From the IMG/VR virus record IMGVR_UViG_3300032797_000066, positions 1 through 23,415 of that record: 23,415 nt of DNA; one strand, 5' to 3'. Position 1 is the stretch's first letter; each line of letters starts with the position of its first letter. Positions 8,147-15,161 of the stretch are shown piece after piece. The stretch comes from a virus. The translations under genes and the position numbers were made by a program. The notes below the pieces were generated by a model, which made no database searches, was not told the DNA's origin, and saw only the letters and a program-made list of their open reading frames with translations.

Positions 8147-9175
8147 CTATACTGCCGCTCCAAGGCCCGACGCACGGATCGCCGCCCCACCCATAGAACT
8201 CAATCCGCCCAATACAGCTCCGGTAAATTGCATCTGATTTGCCGCATTACCCGTTGCCGTCGCCTGATTTAATGCTTCCGCTTGCTGGTATGCTTGCTGT
8301 TTCAACTGCTCAAGGAGCATCTGGCCTTCCATGGTGCGCGTATCTATGTTGAACATTTGCGATAGCATATTCGTCATTTGTGCGTCGTCTATTTGCCGCG
8401 AGTTAAGCTCCGCCGCTACATTAGATATGGCCACTTGTTGTTGTAATTGTGCCTGACTCGTTGCCATGCCTCCGGCTATTTGCGCGCCTTGATAGCCTAG
8501 CCCCATCGCAGTGCCAACGCCGGTCGCGTATTCACCGCGCGCCGCCGCCATCTCTTGCGCGCGTAAAATGGCCTGCTGCTGGTTCGTTTGCGCCGCCAAG
8601 TTGGCCCCGGCAAACTGCGCGTTGCGTTGCGCCGCCATTGTCGCGCCCGTGCCGCCGCGCGCGCTCGCAGCCATCGAGGCTTGCTGGCCCAAGCCTTGCT
8701 CCATGCCCTGTTGTAACTGTAGTTGTGCCGCGCTCGGGGCATTACCCATAGCCGCGCCCTGCATTAAGCCAAGGGCCTGATTTTGCTGCGGTACATAACC
8801 GGCCGCGAGTCCCATACCGCGATTGAAGCCGGTCTGGTCAATGGTCGCCGCCGTTGCCTGGGGCACGGCGCGCGGGGCGGCCGTCGCCTGCCCTTTGACA
8901 AAGTCGCGCATATCCGTACCCGGATAACGAAAAGCTAACCCGCGATTCTGGGCGCCCGCACCACCGTAATAAGTAATGTTACCGTATTTATCGCGTACGG
9001 GATTGCCATTTTTGTCTAAGACAGGTTCGCCGTAAGGATGAGCGACGTATTTACTTTGCCCGGTTCCGAGGCCAAGCTTTTTAGCGCCGCTACCCAAAGC
9101 GTCGGTTACCGCGCCGGTCACCGTGTCTACGACATCGCTAACTACTGGTATACGAAAACCTAAATCTAAACCCAT
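8147..9175 (-). CDS. internal virion / DNA-ejection type protein (342 aa)
   Basis: The N-terminal 100 residues include a glycine-rich start (GLDLGFRIPVVSDVVDTVTG) and a Tyr/Gly region. From about residue 105 the protein is extremely rich in Ala, Gln, Met and Gly, with a long helical region (QLQLQQGMEQGLGQQASMAASARGG, QQQAILRAQEMAAARGEYATG). The end is small-residue-rich and weakly hydrophobic (FTGAVLGGLSSMGGAAIRASGLGAAV). This composition is typical of the smallest member of podovirus ejection protein sets (P22 gp7-like by composition only). AGGAGG lies four bases before the ATG, the strongest ribosome site in this region, consistent with a multi-copy virion protein. It follows the tail hub gene by eight bases. 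Confidence 0.62.
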   Translation of the reverse strand: MGLDLGFRIPVVSDVVDTVTGAVTDALGSGAKKLGLGTGQSKYVAHPYGEPVLDKNGNPVRDKYGNITYYGGAGAQNRGLAFRYPGTDMRDFVKGQATAAPRAVPQATAATIDQTGFNRGMGLAAGYVPQQNQALGLMQGAAMGNAPSAAQLQLQQGMEQGLGQQASMAASARGGTGATMAAQRNAQFAGANLAAQTNQQQAILRAQEMAAARGEYATGVGTAMGLGYQGAQIAGGMATSQAQLQQQVAISNVAAELNSRQIDDAQMTNMLSQMFNIDTRTMEGQMLLEQLKQQAYQQAEALNQATATGNAANQMQFTGAVLGGLSSMGGAAIRASGLGAAV

Positions 9176-9183
9176 ACATCCTC

Positions 9184-12100
9184 CTAAACCAGGGCAAAGT
9201 GCGGCAGCCGCATCGTACCCTTTATTCCGTATTCAAGCCTGAGCCCATTGATTTCCGCGCCTGCGCCATCCGGAGCCGTTGCGCCTGAGGTATCGATTAT
9301 AAACCTAAAATGTATCGATTCGCACCGCTGTTTAGGAATACCGATCTTTATTTGATACAGTTTACTATATTTCGCGACGATATCCGCCTTACTTATCACT
9401 ATAGTATCCGTTTCCAGCGTTTTATAGTTGTAATCAATGTATATCGTAAGCGCGTGTTCGCTCTTGTACTCGCCTAGCAGATATGCCCACCATATACGCT
9501 GATAACCCTGCAACCCCGCGAGCTTGATCCACGGCATACCAACGACAACTGGATAATAAGTATCCGTTGTAGGCGATATTTCATCATAATAATGCGCGCC
9601 TTGTACAAGCGTATTGCCGTTATTGGCGCTCAAGTAATGGACATTACTAATAACGGTTCCGCCGTAGGCCGTCGAGCCGCCTAGCGAATGAATGTGATCG
9701 GTGGAATAATTACCCCAGACTCCCCATTGATTGAACTCCCAATCATAAACTAAAACCAGTTTCACGCTGTGATCGTTTAGCGTGCCACATACCAAAAAGC
9801 GCGCCTGATGTTTATCGGGTATCGTTACCGCGCTAACCACGGTAAGCCCGTTATAATCATAAACGCCACCGCCGATATACTGCGGCGTTTGGCCGTTGAA
9901 CAGATGAAAGCCCTCGGCGCCCTTGAACATACATCCGCCGGGAATCTTTACCAGTGATCGCTGATCGATGAGTCCGATTTTATTGGCGATAATCTGAGGG
10001 CTCGTATAAGTGCCGCCCTGGCCTTGTGCGTTCGGTCCCTCGCCGTAGACAAGGCCGATCTTGTTGCGCCAGAATACCGCAAGTGACTGATTCAAACTTA
10101 CCAGCGCCAGCGGCCGATCCATGGTATCGTCGGTAGATATGGTTTGTACCGGATTGAACCACGGACCCTCACCTTCGCAAAACTCTCCGCTGTAGAAAAT
10201 ATTGCCATTCTCGGTATCTACGCCCCACAGCCGCCGCTGATGTATCTCAAGGCACTCGGTAGAGGGAGGTGCGCAACGTTCCAAAAGTCCGCCGGTCGTA
10301 TAAAGCAATTCGTTTTTTATAAGATCGGCGTCTATTGTACTATCGTGAAACTCTCCAACTTCATCCCACCAACAATCATCGGGCACCTTGGCGCGGGTAT
10401 TTGTGCGATAAAATATTGTGCCCGATGTACCGCCTTCGCCCGTGGTGCGATAAAGAGCGATTGTCGGAGCATTGGCAAAAAACCCGGTAAAAATACGATT
10501 TATCGCGCCCGTTAATTTTACCGATATATATTCACAAAGACTCGGGTTCTCAAAAATAAAGGGGTCGCTGAGTTGCGATTTATAGATATTACCGTACCTA
10601 TCCGTGATCTCATAAATCGCAATATAAATATAGGTGCCGGTAGGTACTGTCGGTACTTCGCCGCCGCCTTGATCAATGCTAATGATTTTGGGAGGATGAG
10701 TAAAGCCGATTTCGCGGTAGGTCTTACCATCGAACTCAAGCGGCATCCCCGCTGCGATATATACCTTATCCTGCGCGTTTACGGATAATAGGCTTTTTTC
10801 AAGATCAAGACTGAACCGGCCAATGCAAAGCGCCTCCACAAAATCAACGCCAATACTATTCGAATCAATTTGCACTCGGCATGTTGCGGCAAACCAATAT
10901 TCGGAGCCTATCAATATTAATTCAGGTATTCCATGAAGAAGAGAGATCCCGAGACTGGCGTACCCTACTTCCATTCCATACCGAAATTTCGCCACCGGCT
11001 CCAAGTAATCGCCGTCAGTGCCGTCTTTCAGTTGCACCGCATAATAAACACTATTTACATCCTGGACGCGCCCCACAATCATCGTCGGCCCGCGAGTGTC
11101 TAGAAGTCGTTTGGGTTTTGTCGCGATAAAGGCATCAATCTGTGATTTGCCTTCATCCTCCACGCCGGCCGAGGTAAGAAAATACCATTTTAATACATCC
11201 GGTTCCGTCTCGGGCTCGTATCGATAGAAAAAAACCCAACCGATGGCCCCGGTATAATTTATTTTCGAAGAGCAAGCGGTAACCTGCTCTATAGCTTCGC
11301 CCGCCGCGATGGCCCCGGCCGATGCGTATAAGATTACCGATCCACTAGGCAACGCCGGGTCAAGTATTGCCCAATGCACGCCCGAAACGGAATTCGCGAC
11401 TACCAGTAAAACTTGCGTCAACGATTCGTGCCTGACTATCGTTAGAGCAAGATCGGCTTTATGGTTTCCATAATCATAGCTTTTCAATATTGCACTGGCC
11501 GAGTTTATCTTTAATATTCTAACCCTTATTGTACCGTCAAGATTGACGTTACAGGCTATCCAGCCGTATGATTCCTCTTGCGATACATCGAATATTTCAT
11601 GGTCTTTATATACCAAGTTTTCTATAAGCAGAACCGGCGTGCCATGCCCGGACAGAGTAAGGGGACAGGAAACCAAATTAAATGCTTCCCCATTATCATG
11701 CGTATATATTGCAAGTATCGTATTACCGATAATAATTAATTGCCCATTATATCTATTGGCTGGGTATGTCTCATGATCCAACTTATAGCTATTTAGGAGC
11801 TGCAAAGTATCCTTGTCGTAAATATAGCACCACACGCCATCATACGTTCCGGCCGATGCTTCCGTTAATTTCACCAGAACATAAATATAAGTACTATATC
11901 CTATATCGAGTACGTCATAATTATAAAACGGCGAGGCATCCACTACCTTGGACTCGCAAGCCGCGATCATGCCCGCGCTATTATTCTTCCAGGTATTCTG
12001 CGCCGCGCTCCATTCGGCTACCCCTGCCGGGCCTATGCCAATAAGCGCCCCGGCTTGGTTTGCGCGCGTACCATTGCCCACCGGATTAGCCAAGTTTGCC

Positions 12101-12270
12101 GAGGCTTCAAGGAAGGTATATCCATGTCGTTTACTTATTGCCCCGGGCCGTACTATTTCGCCGTTTATAAGCTCCAAAAGCTGCGGCGCTTCCACCACTT
12201 TCGGATCAACTCGGGTTTCCTGGCCGTGGAAGCCGAGCGGAATATCGATATACTGTGGTTGTAGAGCCAT
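9184..12270 (-). CDS. tail hub / nozzle type protein (about 1028 aa)
   Basis: The N-terminus from MALQPQYIDIPLGFHGQETR, continuing with VDPKVV and LLELINGEIVRPGAISKRHGYT, matches the opening of podovirus tail hub proteins (P22 gp10 'stabilisation protein' and T7 tail tubular protein B types). Those have 'D.R.DP......L....N......G...KR.GY'. The remaining 950 residues are Tyr/Trp/Asp/Ile-rich with WD-repeat-like beta patterns such as YDYNGLTVVSAVTIPDKHQARF and VLVYDWEFNQWGVWGNY. Such patterns fit beta-propeller or barrel modules. It would close the tail below the connector and hold DNA in the head. The ATG at 12270 overlaps the previous stop (TGATG), with GGA seven bases upstream. An in-frame ATG at 12282 would add MDLL but overlaps the previous gene by 13 bases. 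Confidence 0.78.
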   Translation of the reverse strand: MALQPQYIDIPLGFHGQETRVDPKVVEAPQLLELINGEIVRPGAISKRHGYTFLEASANLANPVGNGTRANQAGALIGIGPAGVAEWSAAQNTWKNNSAGMIAACESKVVDASPFYNYDVLDIGYSTYIYVLVKLTEASAGTYDGVWCYIYDKDTLQLLNSYKLDHETYPANRYNGQLIIIGNTILAIYTHDNGEAFNLVSCPLTLSGHGTPVLLIENLVYKDHEIFDVSQEESYGWIACNVNLDGTIRVRILKINSASAILKSYDYGNHKADLALTIVRHESLTQVLLVVANSVSGVHWAILDPALPSGSVILYASAGAIAAGEAIEQVTACSSKINYTGAIGWVFFYRYEPETEPDVLKWYFLTSAGVEDEGKSQIDAFIATKPKRLLDTRGPTMIVGRVQDVNSVYYAVQLKDGTDGDYLEPVAKFRYGMEVGYASLGISLLHGIPELILIGSEYWFAATCRVQIDSNSIGVDFVEALCIGRFSLDLEKSLLSVNAQDKVYIAAGMPLEFDGKTYREIGFTHPPKIISIDQGGGEVPTVPTGTYIYIAIYEITDRYGNIYKSQLSDPFIFENPSLCEYISVKLTGAINRIFTGFFANAPTIALYRTTGEGGTSGTIFYRTNTRAKVPDDCWWDEVGEFHDSTIDADLIKNELLYTTGGLLERCAPPSTECLEIHQRRLWGVDTENGNIFYSGEFCEGEGPWFNPVQTISTDDTMDRPLALVSLNQSLAVFWRNKIGLVYGEGPNAQGQGGTYTSPQIIANKIGLIDQRSLVKIPGGCMFKGAEGFHLFNGQTPQYIGGGVYDYNGLTVVSAVTIPDKHQARFLVCGTLNDHSVKLVLVYDWEFNQWGVWGNYSTDHIHSLGGSTAYGGTVISNVHYLSANNGNTLVQGAHYYDEISPTTDTYYPVVVGMPWIKLAGLQGYQRIWWAYLLGEYKSEHALTIYIDYNYKTLETDTIVISKADIVAKYSKLYQIKIGIPKQRCESIHFRFIIDTSGATAPDGAGAEINGLRLEYGIKGTMRLPHFALV

Positions 12271-12596
12271 CAGAAGATCCATAAATCGATTTTACCGGCA
12301 CCAGAAGCTTGTAAGATTAATTTTTCTTTATCGCGTTCTATTTCCGAATACGCGTAAGTAATCGGCCATCCCGCCCTGACCACGAACCAGCCTCGCGGAA
12401 TACGATTAAGCCCGTGATAAATGGTCGCGGCGTGACCGCCGGCGAACTCGACATTTTCTTTGTAAACACCATCGAGAAAAGGAATCGCCTCCAAACGCTG
12501 GCCGCCGTCTTCTACGGCCGCGCTAAATTTTTCGAGTTGCGCCTCTAGTTTTCGATCCAGAGGAAGCAACCAGCGCGGAAGGCGAAAGATTTTCAT
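12270..12596 (-). CDS. small conserved podovirus structural-type protein
   Basis: This 108-residue protein has a helical N-terminus (LDRKLEAQLEKFSAAVED) and a beta-rich C-terminal half. The second half shows VEFAGGHAATIYHGLNRIP, then RGWFVVRA, and ends with a LWIF tail. The combination 'I.HGL.R.P.GW.VV......L.L.A.....LW.F' recurs in small proteins encoded beside podovirus tail hub genes. They are normally annotated hypothetical and are thought to be virion or tail accessory parts. Its ATG overlaps the stop of the 39-residue gene (ATGA), and its own stop overlaps the hub gene start. It is therefore translated as part of a tightly coupled block. The family pattern is recognised; the function is not known. 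Confidence 0.65.
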   Translation of the reverse strand: MKIFRLPRWLLPLDRKLEAQLEKFSAAVEDGGQRLEAIPFLDGVYKENVEFAGGHAATIYHGLNRIPRGWFVVRAGWPITYAYSEIERDKEKLILQASGAGKIDLWIF

Positions 12597-12712
12597 TTAC
12601 CCTTGCCCTTCTTGCCGCGCTTGCCGCCCTTGCCCCGGCCCTTGCCTTTACCCTTACCGCCACCGCCGCCTTTACAACCAGCACCGCAATTCGCGCAATA
12701 TTCCGTTATCAT
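12593..12712 (-). CDS. 39-residue Cys-motif, Gly/Lys-rich basic micro-protein
   Basis: This small gene has an excellent ribosome site (AAAGGAG, with AAAAC before the ATG) and fits exactly between its neighbours, ending in an ATGA overlap with the next gene. It begins MITEYCANCGAGC, giving a CxxCxxxC cluster that could bind a metal ion or form disulfides. The remaining 26 residues are almost entirely Gly, Lys and Arg (for example KGKGKGRGKGG). The strong positive charge suggests nucleic-acid or capsid-DNA contact, or a disordered tail, but this is inference. I do not recognise a named family. Exact fit, ribosome site and coding-strand-only openness argue that it is real despite its size. Confidence 0.72.
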   Translation of the reverse strand: MITEYCANCGAGCKGGGGGKGKGKGRGKGGKRGKKGKGK

Positions 12713-12722
12713 GTTTTCTCCT

Positions 12723-13430
12723 TTACGGCATTTCGTAAGATGACCGTATTTTTTCAGGCGAGCCGGTTACCCGATTACCCGCCGTGTTTTCAATATCCTG
12801 CCAAAGTTCATCCAATTCATTTTTGAGAGCGGTTATATCTTCTTCCTGATCCGTTTTGACCTTGATAGCCGCCTTGATTACTACCCATTCTTCCCATCCG
12901 AACCGACTATCGATATAATCGGTATCGGCCGACATCTCGTCTATTTCCGCATCGTCGGCCGAACCGTATCCCTCTTCCCAAGCTACGGCGGTAGGCACGT
13001 AATGCACGGTTACCGTATGTACCGCTATCGGTGTGGGCGTGAATCGTACCTGGCGGCCCTGCATTCGATGCCGCACATTCGTTGAGTCGGTGCTGCCGGC
13101 GCTCCATCCCTCAGCGCTTACCTCGGTATCTATATCATCGTTGCCGGCGCGAGGTATATCTATTCGATATCCGTCCAAAGTTACGCGAAAGAATTTCGCA
13201 ACAAAGCAGTCAGCGGGCATATCATAAAGGGCCTCACCCGCCTTGGTCGAGATTGTATCATTCTTATGCCGCCAATCTTGGCCATAAAGCGCGATAAGCC
13301 TTGATGTAAGTTGCCGGTTCGCCTCGTTCAGATAGCGCGCTATTTGAAGATTGGTTCTAAATTGCGAATCACCTAAACCGGATCGGTTGCGGACATCTTG
13401 GGTCATATTTACAAGCGTTCGGTTTAGCAT
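12723..13430 (-). CDS. head-tail connector / adaptor protein
   Basis: This 235-residue protein begins MLNRTLVNMTQDVRNRSGLGD, followed by ARYLNEANRQLTSRLIALYG. This is the helical opening of podovirus head-to-tail adaptors (P22 gp4 / T7 gp11-like and related phage adaptor families): short helix, then 'I...LNEA...L...'. The middle has the typical beta insert (YDMPADCFVAKFFRVTLDGYRI and VRFTPTPIAVHTVTVHYVPTA). A later helix follows ('DSRFGWEEWVVIKAAIKVKTDQEED') with a coiled end. It should form a dodecameric ring below the portal and join it to the tail hub, whose gene lies just downstream. Its start overlaps the end of the glycosyltransferase-like gene by seven bases. The family call rests on pattern and gene order. 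Confidence 0.72.
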   Translation of the reverse strand: MLNRTLVNMTQDVRNRSGLGDSQFRTNLQIARYLNEANRQLTSRLIALYGQDWRHKNDTISTKAGEALYDMPADCFVAKFFRVTLDGYRIDIPRAGNDDIDTEVSAEGWSAGSTDSTNVRHRMQGRQVRFTPTPIAVHTVTVHYVPTAVAWEEGYGSADDAEIDEMSADTDYIDSRFGWEEWVVIKAAIKVKTDQEEDITALKNELDELWQDIENTAGNRVTGSPEKIRSSYEMP

Positions 13431-14101
13431 TGCAATCCTAGTTCTTTCCTGAGTCGCGGCATTTCGCCACGGGCTTGGTTATAAAGCCGCCTTTCGTCGT
13501 GTGATAATTCTATCACCTCGGTTACATAGCTTGGTCCGGCCGGACAAATCATGAGTTTATTTCGCGACTTGTAAAAAGCCGATACCAAGGCCTCGTCATC
13601 GAGACTCGAATATTTATCCATCATCTCGGCCGTAGCAAATTCGGATGCCCAAAATTCGGCGATATCAACGCCGTAACCAAATACGATACACGCGTGAAAT
13701 ATCTCAAGTTTTTTATCTTGAGGAATAGGCTTATTAAAGTTTTTATGCCTTTTCCCGCTGAGCCATCCGCCCCAAGAAATTAAGCGAGCGCCCGTGCGCG
13801 CGAGTTCGTCGAGACCATGAGTAAAAAATCCAGGCTCGATATTAAGATCGTCATCAATAATAACAAACCGCTCTAAATCGGCCGCGAGACGCCAGCGTAA
13901 AACGTGGCCCCTTTCTTTTGTCGCGATAATGATTATCGGCTTTCCACTCAGATGGTCTTTTACCTCGGTGACATCGGTTAAACTATAACCATCGAGAATC
14001 AGCAATAAGGGAAAGCCCTGGCTTTCTGCCGTATCGGCCAGGCGCAGCATGTTTGCCTTACGCCACGGAACCGAGGCCATTATTACGCCTAGGCTAGTCA
14101 T
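13424..14101 (-). CDS. glycosyltransferase-like protein (GT-A fold, DxD motif)
   Basis: This 225-residue protein shows a GT-A pattern: an opening strand (SLGVIMASVPWR), a second strand ending in ILDGYS (residues 33-40), then FVIIDDDLNIEPGFF with Asp83-Asp85 as the likely DxD metal and nucleotide-sugar site. A later SLDDEALVSAFY provides a plausible acidic acceptor-side motif. It would transfer a sugar from a nucleotide donor, but donor and acceptor cannot be read. The gene sits inside the morphogenesis block, between capsid and connector genes, so possible targets are virion proteins, host surface glycans or modified DNA. GGGAG directly abuts the ATG and the start lies inside the previous gene (8-base overlap). 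A weaker in-frame start is Met8. Confidence 0.68.
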   Translation of the reverse strand: MTSLGVIMASVPWRKANMLRLADTAESQGFPLLLILDGYSLTDVTEVKDHLSGKPIIIIATKERGHVLRWRLAADLERFVIIDDDLNIEPGFFTHGLDELARTGARLISWGGWLSGKRHKNFNKPIPQDKKLEIFHACIVFGYGVDIAEFWASEFATAEMMDKYSSLDDEALVSAFYKSRNKLMICPAGPSYVTEVIELSHDERRLYNQARGEMPRLRKELGLQC

Positions 14102-14294
14102 CTCCCGGCCCTAGATCCTTTACCTTGTCCCACTCACTCAAAGCTTGTAAAACCACCGTATCATCTTCATCGCCCTTCAAAGCGGCGCGCAAGCGTTTTA
14201 CCGCCGCTAGACGCGGATCTAAACGAGAGCGGGACTCTGCCCGGCGAGGCTTGATACCGAGCAGAATCCCTAATCCGTTGCTCTCGTTACTCAT
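14094..14294 (-). CDS. hypothetical 66-residue charged protein
   Basis: I do not recognise this protein. The first 30 residues are basic (KPRRAESRSRLDPRLAAVKRLRAALKG), followed by a short acidic end (GDEDDTVVLQALSEWDKVKDLGPGDD). There is no membrane segment or signal. The ATG at 14294 lies four bases after the preceding stop and lacks a good ribosome site nearby, so reinitiation after the upstream gene is likely. Its last eight bases overlap the glycosyltransferase-like gene. It could be a small head-completion or assembly protein given the neighbours. Coding potential rests mainly on exact fit between flanking genes and on charge composition. Confidence 0.5.
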   Translation of the reverse strand: MSNESNGLGILLGIKPRRAESRSRLDPRLAAVKRLRAALKGDEDDTVVLQALSEWDKVKDLGPGDD

Positions 14295-14298
14295 GTTG

Positions 14299-14724
14299 TT
14301 ACGCTATTCCGCTACCGTCTTTAACCGGAAGCCATTTGCAAACCAGCTCAACGCAGATCCGGTTATTGGCATTCGCGGCGATATCCGCCAAAGCCAATGT
14401 TCCGGCGCCTTCGGTGAAATTACAAACGACGACGGTTCCGGCGGCCAAGTCGATGGCGCCGAGCTGAACGAGACTCAGCGCCGCCGATGCAAGTTGTAGC
14501 GAGCAATGCGCGCTGATAAGCCCGCGAAGCCCGCGATAACCCGCCTTGATCGTGATAGTCCAAATACCCGTGTTGGTATGGGCCACGGACGCGATCCAAT
14601 TTCCACGAATGCCCGCAGCAGCCGGCGTACCGGCCGTATTTGGGATAAAGCTACCCGATAGCCTTATCTCGCCCTTGTGTGTAGTTTCCGCGGTTTGCCG
14701 CGTCAACGCGTATGGAGCAGCCAT
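14299..14724 (-). CDS. small virion-type protein, paralog 2 of tandem pair
   Basis: This 141-residue protein is beta-rich (GEIRLSGSFIPN, GIWTITIKAG, VQLGAIDLAAGTVVVCNF) and clearly related along its full length to its upstream neighbour (14726-15148). Both share RxTxETTHK near the start, TPAAAGIRGNWI, SVAHT, TG.WTIT, GLISA, SLQLA.AAL, VQLG.IDL.AGT and a similar end. There is no enzymatic motif. Position straight after the major capsid gene and a compact beta fold suggest a capsid decoration or head-stabilising role, which is inference. GGGAG lies about six bases before the ATG. One base separates it from its paralog. Confidence 0.68.
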   Translation of the reverse strand: MAAPYALTRQTAETTHKGEIRLSGSFIPNTAGTPAAAGIRGNWIASVAHTNTGIWTITIKAGYRGLRGLISAHCSLQLASAALSLVQLGAIDLAAGTVVVCNFTEGAGTLALADIAANANNRICVELVCKWLPVKDGSGIA

Positions 14725-14725
14725 G

Positions 14726-15148
14726 TTATACTCCCGCCCCGTCGGGCACGTTGGCGTATTTGAACGTCAACGAAACGTGAATTTGGTTTCCCGTAGCCGC
14801 CGCAATATCCGCTGCCGCAAGTATGCCATAGATATCTTCCAAGAACGCCCTTACAACTATCGTTCCGGCGGATAGGTCAATGGTTCCTAGCTGCACGATA
14901 TTTAGCGCGGCTGTCGCCAATTGTAGCGAGACCTGAGCAGAGATCAGGCCTCGCACGTTTTTGTAGGGCTTAGACATTGTAATAGTCCAAACCCCTGTTG
15001 CAGTATGCGCTACCGAATCTATCCAGTTGCCACGAATGCCCGCAGCAGCCGGCGTACTCGACCCGTTAGGGGCAAATCCGCCGGCATACCGCACCTCGGC
15101 CTTATGCGTGGTTTCGAGGGTAGACCGTGCGAATCCATATGTAGCCAT
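14726..15148 (-). CDS. small virion-type protein, paralog 1 of tandem pair
   Basis: This 140-residue protein is a tandem paralog of the next gene (14299-14724). Conserved blocks span the full length: ETTHKAEVRYAGGFAPN, TPAAAGIRGNWIDSVAHT, GVWTITM, RGLISAQVSLQLATAALNIV and QLGTIDLSAGTIVV. The composition is Ala/Thr/Gly/Ile-rich and probably beta-sandwich. It lies 13 bases downstream of the major capsid gene, where phages commonly encode head decoration or stabilising proteins. The ribosome site is a GGGG/AAGGGG stretch about nine bases before the ATG. No specific family name is recognised. Confidence 0.68.
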   Translation of the reverse strand: MATYGFARSTLETTHKAEVRYAGGFAPNGSSTPAAAGIRGNWIDSVAHTATGVWTITMSKPYKNVRGLISAQVSLQLATAALNIVQLGTIDLSAGTIVVRAFLEDIYGILAAADIAAATGNQIHVSLTFKYANVPDGAGV

Positions 15149-15161
15149 GGACGCGCACCCC

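Noticed and set aside
12270-12282. Earlier in-frame ATG (12282) as start of the tail hub protein
   Set aside because: It adds only MDLL, overlaps the previous gene by 13 bases and has no ribosome site. The ATG at 12270 has a TGATG overlap and a GGA at suitable spacing. The choice is not certain.
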